Positions 19,503-27,532 of a DNA stretch of 38,289 bases are shown here, in pieces. Source of the DNA: Candidatus Omnitrophota bacterium. GTDB taxonomy: Bacteria; Omnitrophota; Gorgyraeia; Gygaellales; Profunditerraquicolaceae. The stretch is taken from contig JAMWCL010000007.1 in the NCBI GenBank assembly GCA_023819035.1, positions 1-38,289 of the forward strand, read 5' to 3'. Each line of letters opens with the position of its first letter. Position 1 is the first letter of the stretch. A program made the position numbers and the translations under genes. The notes under the pieces were generated by a model that ran no database searches, was not told where the DNA came from, and was given only the letters and a program-made list of their open reading frames with translations.

Positions 19503-20591
19503 ATGCAGGTTATAAAACTTAATTTGTATAAAAATACATATAAAATAATTGTGGGAGCAGGAATTATAGATCGATTAGGGAACTGGCTAAAAAAACTAAA
19601 TATAGGTAGGAATGCCTATATAATTACCAATTCATTAATAAAAAAAATTTATGGTAAGCTGATAGAGAAAAGTTTAAAGACATCTGGCTTTGGTTTTTGT
19701 TTTAAGATAGTTGCCGATACAGAAAAAAGTAAATCCTTAAGAACAGTCTCCTTAATTATTAAAGATCTGGTGAATTATGATTGCAAAAGAAATATATTTA
19801 TTGTTGCTTTGGGAGGAGGTGTGATTGGGGATTTAGCAGGATTTGTCGCCTCCATCTATAAACGCGGGATTCCCTATATTCAGATTCCCACTACATTATT
19901 AGCGCAGGTAGATTCTAGTATCGGTGGTAAGACGGGCATAGATTTAAAAGAAGGGAAGAACCTTTTAGGTACCTTTTATCAACCCCGTCTGGTAGTTAGT
20001 GATATTGACTTACTTAAGACACTGAATAAGGAACAGATAAAAATTGGTTTAGCTGAGGTAATCAAATATGGATTGATAAAAGATAAAAAATTTTTTGTTT
20101 ATCTTGAGAAAAATTTTGAGGATATCCTTAATCTACATTTACCTGTGATTGATTATATTGTAAGACATTGTAGTAAAATAAAGGCTGAGATTGTAGAGAA
20201 GGACGAACGTGAGGAAAAAGGCTTAAGGACAATCTTAAATTTCGGGCATACTATTGGGCATGCCATTGAAACTGCAGGTGAATATAAAAGATATAATCAT
20301 GGTCAAGCAGTTGCCTTGGGTCTCCTGGTAGAAAGCTATCTAAGTTATAGATTAAACTATCTTAAAAAAACTGATCTAATAAGAATTGAAACCCTTATCA
20401 AAAGGGTAGGTTTACCTACCCGCATAGAAAGATTAAGTTTTAGTCAGATTATAAAAGCCCATTATAAGGATAAAAAATTTAAGGGATTTAGAAATAGATT
20501 TGCTCTTATTCAAGAGATTGGCAAGGCAAGGATAGTAGAGGATATACCCCTTAGATTAATCTCAGAGGCAATAAAAAAATATTTATCATAA
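19503..20591 (+). CDS. aroB: 3-dehydroquinate synthase
   Basis: ALGGGVIGDLAGFVASIYKRGIPYIQIPTTLLAQVDSSIGGKTGIDLKEGKNLLGTFYQPR, LNFGHTIGHAIE; start corrected from 19449. Confidence 0.95.
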   Translation: MQVIKLNLYKNTYKIIVGAGIIDRLGNWLKKLNIGRNAYIITNSLIKKIYGKLIEKSLKTSGFGFCFKIVADTEKSKSLRTVSLIIKDLVNYDCKRNIFIVALGGGVIGDLAGFVASIYKRGIPYIQIPTTLLAQVDSSIGGKTGIDLKEGKNLLGTFYQPRLVVSDIDLLKTLNKEQIKIGLAEVIKYGLIKDKKFFVYLEKNFEDILNLHLPVIDYIVRHCSKIKAEIVEKDEREEKGLRTILNFGHTIGHAIETAGEYKRYNHGQAVALGLLVESYLSYRLNYLKKTDLIRIETLIKRVGLPTRIERLSFSQIIKAHYKDKKFKGFRNRFALIQEIGKARIVEDIPLRLISEAIKKYLS

Positions 20592-20595
20592 GATA

Positions 20596-20624
20596 TTGAC
20601 ATAACAAAATTTATATGTTATATT
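20596..20624 (+). promoter_or_regulatory. sigma70-type promoter upstream of the PilZ cluster
   Basis: TTGACA (20596-20601), N17, TATATT (20619-20624). Confidence 0.7.
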
Positions 20625-20631
20625 CCTTTAC

Positions 20632-20658
20632 AAGGAGAAATAGCCACGGCTCCTTTTT
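20632..20658 (+). promoter_or_regulatory. leader hairpin with U-tract (terminator-like)
   Basis: AAGGAG (20632-20637) pairs with CTCCTT (20650-20655), followed by T's. Confidence 0.45.
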
Positions 20659-20672
20659 AAAAACAGGTGCGG

Positions 20673-21041
20673 ATGGCTATTATACCTAAGGAAAGAAGGC
20701 GTTTTTTACGGGTTAATTTTAAGCAACCTTTACGTTACCAGGTTTTAGGATTAGGTGTTTTAAAAAATACTATTACCGAGGATATCAGTTTAGGGGGGAT
20801 AGGATTTATAAACGAAGAATTTATTCCGACGGGTACGGTGATAAAGTTAGGATTTAATGTTTTCTTAAGTTATATAGAGGTATTAGGTAAAATTGTTTGG
20901 GTCCAATTAGTTCCCTATTCAGATAGATACCGATTCGGTGTAGAATTTCGAAATCTAGATTTAAAAGCAAACAAAAGTATAAGTGATTTCCTTGAATTAC
21001 AAAGCATCCATTTAAAAAAGATAAACCAATGGCAGAGGTAG
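20673..21041 (+). CDS. PilZ domain protein
   Basis: ERRRFLRVNF...TEDISLGGIGFINEE...RFGVEF. Confidence 0.82.
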   Translation: MAIIPKERRRFLRVNFKQPLRYQVLGLGVLKNTITEDISLGGIGFINEEFIPTGTVIKLGFNVFLSYIEVLGKIVWVQLVPYSDRYRFGVEFRNLDLKANKSISDFLELQSIHLKKINQWQR

Positions 21042-21169
21042 AAAAACAAACAAATTGTTTAGGTTGTGGTAAGCCATTAAAGAAGATTAAACGGTATTAT
21101 CGTGATGGAAAATATTATTGCAGTAAGAAATGCTGGCATAAGAAGATAAAAGAACAAGCCAATAAATGA
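21029..21169 (+). CDS. 46-aa Zn-ribbon/treble-clef-like protein
   Basis: Small ORF not in the track: MAEVEKQTNCLGCGKPLKKIKRYYRDGKYYCSKKCWHKKIKEQANK; CxxC and CxxxC; overlaps both PilZ neighbours. Confidence 0.7.
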   Translation: MAEVEKQTNCLGCGKPLKKIKRYYRDGKYYCSKKCWHKKIKEQANK

Positions 21170-21519
21170 ATCCAAAAATATATATAGAAAAAAGAAGATA
21201 TCCCAGGGTAAAGCAAGTCCTTCCTCTAAATTTAGCGATTAATGGTTATGATATTTCAACAACAACGAAGGACATAAGTTGTATTGGTGCTTATTGTCAT
21301 GTAGATAGATATATCCCTCCTTTTACTAAGATCTTGGTAAGACTAAACCTACCTATCTCCGATACAAGGGATAATAATTGCATAGTAGAATGTAAAGGCG
21401 TAGTAGTCAGGACTGAAGACCAGGCCCAAGGTTTTAACATTGCTATCTTTTTTAATGAGATTACTGAAAACCAGAAGAATAAAATTTTTAAATATATAAG
21501 TCAGTTCTTACCCAAGTAA
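21166..21519 (+). CDS. PilZ domain protein
   Basis: EKRRYPRVKQVLPLNLAINGYDISTTTKDISCIGAYCHVD; ATGA overlap with the upstream small ORF. Confidence 0.75.
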   Translation: MNPKIYIEKRRYPRVKQVLPLNLAINGYDISTTTKDISCIGAYCHVDRYIPPFTKILVRLNLPISDTRDNNCIVECKGVVVRTEDQAQGFNIAIFFNEITENQKNKIFKYISQFLPK

Positions 21520-21534
21520 GCTATCCATATTTTT

Positions 21535-22209
21535 ATGCGTAAGTTTTTTCTTGTCTTTATCTTCTTTATAGGTTTTAATCTCTATGCCCAAGAAAAAATG
21601 AAGATTAAATTAAGTCCTCCAATTTTAAAGACAGAAACCCTTCAGGAATTGTTAGAGAAAAGATATTCCTGTCGAAATTTTAAGAAAGATAAAATAGATT
21701 TAAGCCTCATTGCTACTATACTTTGGGCAGCCGGTGGGAAAAAATGTGATACCTTAACCAGTCCAACCCGTACTATCCCTTCTGCAGGAGCAACCTATCC
21801 TTTAGAACTATATTTAGTAGTAGGTAAAAATACAGTAATTGGTTTAAAAGAAGGAATCTATCATTATCTAATCGATGAACACGCTTTAGAAATAATTATA
21901 CCGGAAGATAGAAGAGAAAAATTAGCCTCTGCATGTTTAGGTCAAACTTTCATTAAGGATGCCCCTGTAAGTTTAGTAATTATTGCAGAATTTCAACGTA
22001 CAGCAATTCGTTATGGAAAAAGGGCAGAGCGATATGTTTATATGGAAGCAGGACATGCCGGCCAAAATACCTATCTGGCGGTAATCGGGCTTGGCTTGGG
22101 TACAGTAGAGGTTGGTGCTTTTTTTGATGAAGAGGTTAAAAAGGTATTGAATTTAAAACCAGAGTATACACCGCTTTTAGTATTACCTATTGGTTATCCT
22201 GCCGATTAA
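21535..22209 (+). CDS. SagB-type dehydrogenase/nitroreductase with N-terminal signal peptide
   Basis: RYSCRNFKKDKIDLSLIATILWAAGG, RTIPSAGATYPLELYLVV, MEAGHAGQNTYLAVIGLGLGTVEVGAF; N-term MRKFFLVFIFFIGFNLYAQ. Confidence 0.85.
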   Translation: MRKFFLVFIFFIGFNLYAQEKMKIKLSPPILKTETLQELLEKRYSCRNFKKDKIDLSLIATILWAAGGKKCDTLTSPTRTIPSAGATYPLELYLVVGKNTVIGLKEGIYHYLIDEHALEIIIPEDRREKLASACLGQTFIKDAPVSLVIIAEFQRTAIRYGKRAERYVYMEAGHAGQNTYLAVIGLGLGTVEVGAFFDEEVKKVLNLKPEYTPLLVLPIGYPAD

Positions 22210-22239
22210 ATATAATATATTTCTGTCACAAAAGGTAAG

Positions 22240-22764
22240 ATGGGTTCAATCCATAAACCTCAATTGGTAAAGCTAATCACCGGATTTATCTTTAAAGAAA
22301 ACAAGGTATTAGAGAAAGCAATTACTATCTTAGAGAGACACTTTGGTAAGATAGATTTTAAAAGTGAAATTTTACCATTTACCCATACAGATTATTATGA
22401 AAAGGAATTTGGTAAAGATTTAAGAAGGAACTTTGTAAGCTTTAAACGATTAATTAATCCTGAAAGTCTATCAAAGATAAAAATTATTACTAATCGAATC
22501 GAACAGAAATTATCTTATAAACAGCGTCGGTTAATTAATATTGATCCCGGATATCTTAATTTAACAAAACTTGTTCTGGCTTCTACTAAGGACTATAAGC
22601 ACAGGATTTATCTTAAAAAAGGTATCTATGCTGAGGTAACCCTTTTTTATCAGGATAAAAGCTTTAGATACTGGGATTGGACATATCCCGATTATAAAAC
22701 AGATGCCTACATTGCTATATTTAACAGAATAAGAACAATTTATGCTAAGCAGATTAAAGGATAA
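22240..22764 (+). CDS. DUF4416 family protein
   Basis: FTHTDYYEKEFGKDLRRNFVSFKRLINPESL, NIDPGYLNLTKLVLASTKDYKHRIYL, YPDYKTDAYIAIFNRIR. Confidence 0.82.
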   Translation: MGSIHKPQLVKLITGFIFKENKVLEKAITILERHFGKIDFKSEILPFTHTDYYEKEFGKDLRRNFVSFKRLINPESLSKIKIITNRIEQKLSYKQRRLINIDPGYLNLTKLVLASTKDYKHRIYLKKGIYAEVTLFYQDKSFRYWDWTYPDYKTDAYIAIFNRIRTIYAKQIKG

Positions 22765-23494
22765 ATTTATTTTTATTATTTTGTTTGTTTTATTTTTTGC
22801 AGGCTGTGTTACCGTATATAATCCTGCTACAGGGAAAAATGAGATTATTTTAATTAATACCGATAGCGAGGTGTCCTTAGGAAGGAATTTAGATATGCAA
22901 CTAAGAAAAAAATTAAAAATTCTAGATGATCCAGATAGACTTTGGCGGTTAAATCATATTGGAAATAAATTAGCAAGTGTCTCGGATAGAAGGGACCTAG
23001 TTTATCATTTCAGGGTTGTAAAGGATAAAGAGCTTAATGCCTTTGCTATTCCAGGGGGATTTATTTATGTTAACTCTGGCCTTATGGATATCGCCAACGA
23101 TGATGAACTTGCGGGTGTCTTAGGTCATGAGATAGGTCATATTGCTGCCAGACATAGTGTAAAAAGATTACAAGCCAGTTTAGGTTATCAATTAATTATG
23201 GGAATTGTTAGTGGCGTTGCTGACCAACAGGGATTATTTAATGTTATGGATGTTATATTTGATGTCATAAATCTGGGTTATAGTCGTAAAGACGAATTAT
23301 TAGCGGATAGTTTAGCAGTAAGGTATATTAAACGCGCAGGTTTTAATCCTTATGGTTTAATCACATTTTTTGAAAAGCTTAAAAAAGAAAAGGAATTAAA
23401 AGGGGCTGATTTTAATCTGGTCTTTTTAAGCTCACATCCACCAATAGAAGAGAGGATAAAACAGATAGAAAAGGAAATAATGTCTAACCCTTAA
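22742..23494 (+). CDS. M48 family metallopeptidase, lipoprotein
   Basis: Lipobox FAGC; AIPGGFIYVNSGLMDIANDDELAGVLGHEIGHIAARHSVKR; DELLADSLAVRYIKRAGFNPYG. Confidence 0.92.
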   Translation: MLSRLKDKFIFIILFVLFFAGCVTVYNPATGKNEIILINTDSEVSLGRNLDMQLRKKLKILDDPDRLWRLNHIGNKLASVSDRRDLVYHFRVVKDKELNAFAIPGGFIYVNSGLMDIANDDELAGVLGHEIGHIAARHSVKRLQASLGYQLIMGIVSGVADQQGLFNVMDVIFDVINLGYSRKDELLADSLAVRYIKRAGFNPYGLITFFEKLKKEKELKGADFNLVFLSSHPPIEERIKQIEKEIMSNP

Positions 23495-23507
23495 CTAAAT
23501 TTTAAAA

Positions 23508-25055
23508 ATGATACCAAGAAATTTAGGAGAGCTATTAAATATAAGTGCAGAGAGATTTCCCAATCGTGTGGCTATTGTCTTTGGGCAGAAAAGAATAAAA
23601 TATAAAACATTGGATGAGATAACCGATCGGATCGCAGCGGGTTTATTAGAATTGGGGATTAAAAAACAAGATAGGGTGGCGATATTCCTTGATAATTGTC
23701 CAGAATTTATTATTAGTTACTATGCAATTCTTAAGGCAGCAGCGGTAGTGGTTCCTATAAATTATATGTTTAAGATTGAAGAGGCAAAATATATCTTGCA
23801 GGACAGTCAGAGCTGTGCCATTATTACCTCGCGGGTCTACCTAGATATGGCGGAGGAATTAAGATTACGCCTTGATTCTTTAAAGTATATTATCTCAACA
23901 CACTCGACAAAAGACCATATTGTTAATTTTGAAAAACTGAAAAAATCCGATCCAAATATCCTTGATAGAATAAATGTTAACCCTCATGAATTAGCAGTAA
24001 TTCTTTATACTTCAGGAACTACCGGTTATCCTAAAGGTGCGATGCTCTCGCATTATAACCTTATCTCTAATGCTATTGATTCATCAGGAGCAATTAAAGT
24101 AACACATAAAGATACGTTTATTTGTATTTTACCTCTATTTCATTCCTTTGCTGCAACCGTATGTATGAATCTACCTTTGTTGATTGGAGCAAAGATCGTT
24201 CTAATGAAAACCGTAAGACCATTCAAAAGGATAATTCGCGCTATTAGAAGAAATCGCGTAAACATCTTTGTAGCTGTGCCCTCTATATACAATATTCTAA
24301 AAGATATAAAATTACCCAAGATCTTAAATAGCCCATTAATTAAGTTATTTAATCCGGTAAGGATATGTATTTCAGGCGCAGCGGCATTGCCAGTAGAGAC
24401 ATTTAAAGCTTTTGAGAAAAAATTTCGTATACCATTATTGGAGGGATATGGTTTAACTGAGGCATCGCCTGTGGTAACCTTAAACCCCTTAAAAAGCCAA
24501 AGAAAACCAGGTTCTATAGGTTTACCTATATCTAAGAATGTAGAGATAAAGATTATAGATGAAAAAGGAAGGGAACTGGGTCCCAATCAGATAGGAGAAC
24601 TTTTAGTAAGAGGCCCTAATGTAATGTTAGGTTATTATCGACAGGAGGAGGCGACTAACCAGACAATAAGAGATGGTTGGCTTTATACAGGTGATATGGC
24701 TAAGTTTGATAAGGAAGGCTATGTTTATATTGTAGGAAGGAAGAAAGAGATGGTTAATGTAAGGGGATTAAATGTTTATCCCCGCGAGATAGAGGAGGTA
24801 CTTTATCAGAATCCCAAGATAAAAGAGGCAGCGGTAATCGGGGTACCTGATATACATAAAGGAGAGGTGCCGAAAGCATTTGTGGTTTTACATGAAGGCA
24901 CCTCTGCTACAGAACAGGAGATCATCCACTATTTAAGGGAGCGACTCGCATCTTATAAGATACCTAAATATGTAGAATTTAGAAGCCAATTACCCAAAAG
25001 TACAACTGGAAAAATTCTTAAGCGGATACTTATTGATGAAGAAAAGAAGAAATAA
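23508..25055 (+). CDS. long-chain acyl-CoA synthetase (AMP-dependent ligase)
   Basis: YTSGTTGYPKGAMLSHYN, EGYGLTEASPVVT, YTGDMAKFDKEGYVYIVGRKKEM, PKSTTGKILKR. Confidence 0.93.
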   Translation: MIPRNLGELLNISAERFPNRVAIVFGQKRIKYKTLDEITDRIAAGLLELGIKKQDRVAIFLDNCPEFIISYYAILKAAAVVVPINYMFKIEEAKYILQDSQSCAIITSRVYLDMAEELRLRLDSLKYIISTHSTKDHIVNFEKLKKSDPNILDRINVNPHELAVILYTSGTTGYPKGAMLSHYNLISNAIDSSGAIKVTHKDTFICILPLFHSFAATVCMNLPLLIGAKIVLMKTVRPFKRIIRAIRRNRVNIFVAVPSIYNILKDIKLPKILNSPLIKLFNPVRICISGAAALPVETFKAFEKKFRIPLLEGYGLTEASPVVTLNPLKSQRKPGSIGLPISKNVEIKIIDEKGRELGPNQIGELLVRGPNVMLGYYRQEEATNQTIRDGWLYTGDMAKFDKEGYVYIVGRKKEMVNVRGLNVYPREIEEVLYQNPKIKEAAVIGVPDIHKGEVPKAFVVLHEGTSATEQEIIHYLRERLASYKIPKYVEFRSQLPKSTTGKILKRILIDEEKKK

Positions 25056-25530
25056 GTTTATAGCATTTTTTAGGTTAATTTATCTTAAGCTGTTTAGAAT
25101 CAATGATACGCCCGCAAGGATTGCCTGGGGTTTAAGTTTAGGGGTCTTCTGCGGGATAATGCCGGGAACCGGACCGATAGCAGCATTATTTTTGGCCTGG
25201 GTTTTTAAGGTAAATAAAGCAGCGGCATTGTTAGGAAGTCTCTCTACCAATACCTGGTTAAGCGCAATAATATTTTTGTTGTCAATTAGGATTGGGGCAG
25301 GTATAATAGGAAAAGAGTGGAGGTTGGTATTTAGCGATTGGTCAAGCGCATTAAACAATTTTTCTTTTTCGAAGTTGTTTAAAATAACCCTTCTTAAGCT
25401 AATCTTTCCAGTTATCTTAGGTTATGTAGTGATAGCCTTAGGGTTAGGTCTATTAGTTTATCTGGTTAGTTTATTTTTATTAAAAGTAAAGAAATATGAA
25501 GATAAAAGCAGAATTAACCTTTCCGCCTGA
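25033..25530 (+). CDS. DUF2062 domain membrane protein
   Basis: DTPARIAWGLSLGVFCGIMPGTGPIAALFLAWVFKVNKAAALLGSLSTNTW. Confidence 0.85.
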   Translation: MMKKRRNKFIAFFRLIYLKLFRINDTPARIAWGLSLGVFCGIMPGTGPIAALFLAWVFKVNKAAALLGSLSTNTWLSAIIFLLSIRIGAGIIGKEWRLVFSDWSSALNNFSFSKLFKITLLKLIFPVILGYVVIALGLGLLVYLVSLFLLKVKKYEDKSRINLSA

Positions 25531-25726
25531 ATTAAAGGATGAGCCGATAATTTGTAATCTTTGCAAGCAGTTTAATATTACGGTAAGCATCCTTGAGGCA
25601 TCTTTTTCTACGGATTTGGGTTGGGCAATCCTGATAATTGAGAAGGATGAAGAAGAGATCAAAAAGGCCTTTGAGTATCTTACACAGAAGGGTGTAAAGA
25701 TAGAAAACATCAAACAGATAATCTAA
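25496..25726 (+). CDS. NIL domain protein
   Basis: KAELTFPPELKDEPIICNLCKQFNITVSILEASFSTDLGWAILIIEKDEEEIKKAFEYLTQKGVKIENI. Confidence 0.8.
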   Translation: MKIKAELTFPPELKDEPIICNLCKQFNITVSILEASFSTDLGWAILIIEKDEEEIKKAFEYLTQKGVKIENIKQII

Positions 25727-25755
25727 AACCTATCCTTTTAATTTTATCCCTTCCC

Positions 25756-26529
25756 ATGCTTACCATCCGCCAGCTTTCCTGCAAGAGCCTTCTTAATAAA
25801 TCAACCTTAGGGGATTTTACATTAAATTGTTATGTGGGTTGTACCCCTAAATGCTTATACTGCTATGCACGGTATATGAAGAAATTTAAGGAAAGACCTG
25901 AAGAATGGGGTGATTTTGTGGATGTGAAGATAAATGCCTGTGAGGTCTTGAGGAAACAGTTAGAGAGGATAAAGCCTCCTAAAGAGGTATTTATGAGTTC
26001 GGTAGGGGATGGCTGGCAGCCTTTAGAAGCAAGGTATAAGCTTTCCCGCGCCTGCCTTAAGCTTCTATTGGAGGCAGGTTTTGAGGTATCTATCCTTACC
26101 AAAAGTAGCCTTATCCAGCGAGATTTTGATGTTTTAACCCGCTTTAAAACAGTATGCTTAGGAATGACTATTACTACTTTAGATAAAGAGCTTCAGAAGG
26201 TTCTTGAACCCTATGCCTCAACCGTTCAGGAACGTTTGGATACCTTAAAAAAAGCCCAGGATAAAAGGATAAAAACCTGGGTTTTTTTAGGCCCCTTGAT
26301 TCCTGAGTTTACCGATACCTACAGTAATTTAGAAGCCATTTTTAAGGCAATAAAAGGGCTTAACCTGGATAGTATCTATATAGATAGACTTAACCTGCGT
26401 TGGCAGGTATTAGAAGCCCTAAGAAAATCTTTAAGCAAACAGGATTATCTTAAATGGAGATTACTTTTTTATAAGTGCATTAACCCCCAAAGATATGCTG
26501 AGTATAGCCAACAGCTAAGAAAAAAATAA
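25756..26529 (+). CDS. SPL-like radical SAM protein (COG1533-like)
   Basis: NCYVGCTPKCLYCYARYM Cys motif; FMSSVGDGWQPLEARYKLSRACLKLLLEAGFEVSILTKSSLIQRD. Confidence 0.87.
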   Translation: MLTIRQLSCKSLLNKSTLGDFTLNCYVGCTPKCLYCYARYMKKFKERPEEWGDFVDVKINACEVLRKQLERIKPPKEVFMSSVGDGWQPLEARYKLSRACLKLLLEAGFEVSILTKSSLIQRDFDVLTRFKTVCLGMTITTLDKELQKVLEPYASTVQERLDTLKKAQDKRIKTWVFLGPLIPEFTDTYSNLEAIFKAIKGLNLDSIYIDRLNLRWQVLEALRKSLSKQDYLKWRLLFYKCINPQRYAEYSQQLRKK

Positions 26530-26603
26530 GAGAATACGCCCAGAGGTTTAATTTGTTAGAAAAGCTTAAATTTTGCTTTTAGATGTTAAGTTCAAAGAGA
26601 AAA

Positions 26604-26623
26604 GGTAAATTCAGGTAAATTCA
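26604..26623. repeat. perfect 10-bp tandem repeat GGTAAATTCA x2
   Basis: Direct reading: GGTAAATTCAGGTAAATTCA. Confidence 0.9.
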
Positions 26624-26640
26624 TTCCTCTAATTTTTAAT

Positions 26641-26709
26641 AAAATATTTTAATAACATAAGTTATTGATATATAATAAATTAAATTAAATTTACTTAATA
26701 AGATTAAGT
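26641..26709. repeat. AT-rich intergenic cluster of short palindromes
   Basis: AAAATATTTT (26641-26650), AATAAC-ATAA-GTTATT (26651-26666), ACTTAAT-AAG-ATTAAGT (26693-26709). Confidence 0.7.
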
Positions 26710-26766
26710 TAACATAAGATATATTATAGGAAGTTAAAAGGGAAAACAAAATTAAACCAAGGAATC

Positions 26767-27075
26767 CTACAAGCGGGAACTTATAACATAGGTTCCCCCC
26801 TGGATTTTAAGGATCTTTCCGCAGACAATACTTTCCGCAATAAGCTTATGGGCTCTTTTTAAGAGTCGACTAAAGGTCTGTTGGGATATCCGCATGGATT
26901 GAGCTGCCTCCTTTTGGGTTAAACCCATAAAATCCGCTAGTCTAATTGCCTCGAATTCATCTACACCTAAATTTATCTCATCGGGTCTGCCCGGCTTTCC
27001 TCGGGGGCTAAATTGACTAATCTTGGGGTCACATTTTACTAAACGATATTTCTTAGGCCTTCCTCTCTTAAACAT
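26767..27075 (-). CDS. DUF134 family putative DNA-binding protein
   Basis: MFKRGRPKKYRLVKCDPKISQFSPRGKPGRPDEINLGVDEFEAIRLADFMGLTQKEAAQSMRISQQTFSRLLKRAHKLIAESIVCGKIL. Confidence 0.93.
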   Translation of the reverse strand: MFKRGRPKKYRLVKCDPKISQFSPRGKPGRPDEINLGVDEFEAIRLADFMGLTQKEAAQSMRISQQTFSRLLKRAHKLIAESIVCGKILKIQGGTYVISSRL

Positions 27076-27114
27076 ATTTACTTAGATTTATCTTTTTTTA
27101 ACCCGGTATTTATA

Positions 27115-27130
27115 ATGAGTACATACTCAT
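27115..27130. promoter_or_regulatory. 16-bp palindrome, candidate operator upstream of the DUF134 gene
   Basis: ATGAGT-ACAT-ACTCAT in the 57-bp gap before the DUF134 start. Confidence 0.55.
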
Positions 27131-27132
27131 AA

Positions 27133-27519
27133 TTATAACCTGTAAACAATGTCCTTTTCTCTTACCCGGGAATCCACTAAAAGACCTATCTCTTGACCTT
27201 TTTTGGCGGTGTTTATGGGAAGATGATTAATCTGGATGGAGGTTACCTGTTGGGTAAAATCGGTAGTGTGACCTTTTATGTGAATATTATCACCTATAGA
27301 TAAAGTGTCTTTTAGTTTTACTACCGCCGCCCTTACCTTAGGAAAATAGTGAGTCACCACCCCTACTACCTCTTCTTTAGCTGCTATGGGTTCTTGGGGT
27401 TTCTTAACTGTTTTTACCTTTTTTCTAAGTGGCTTCTTGGTTACCCTTTTTCTTACGCATTTTTTCTTAAGTGTTTTTTTAATAGATCTTTTTAGAGATT
27501 TAGTCTTTTTTAGGGCCAT
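27133..27519 (-). CDS. EF-Tu domain 2-like protein with Lys/Arg-rich N-terminal extension
   Basis: 21 of the first 40 residues are K/R; C-term VGVVTHYFPKVRAAVVKLKDTLSIGDNIHIKGHTTDFTQQVTSIQINH resembles small translation-factor-like beta-barrel proteins. Confidence 0.75.
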   Translation of the reverse strand: MALKKTKSLKRSIKKTLKKKCVRKRVTKKPLRKKVKTVKKPQEPIAAKEEVVGVVTHYFPKVRAAVVKLKDTLSIGDNIHIKGHTTDFTQQVTSIQINHLPINTAKKGQEIGLLVDSRVREKDIVYRL

Positions 27520-27532
27520 TTTTACCCCCTTT

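Noticed and set aside
24140-26102. Minus-strand ORFs 24140-24586, 25080-25358, 25480-25713, 25863-26102
   Set aside because: Antisense to acyl-CoA ligase, DUF2062, NIL and radical SAM genes
26775-26797. Inverted repeat GGGAAC...GTTCCC at the DUF134 3' end
   Set aside because: Lies inside the coding region and has no T-tract; not convincing as a terminator
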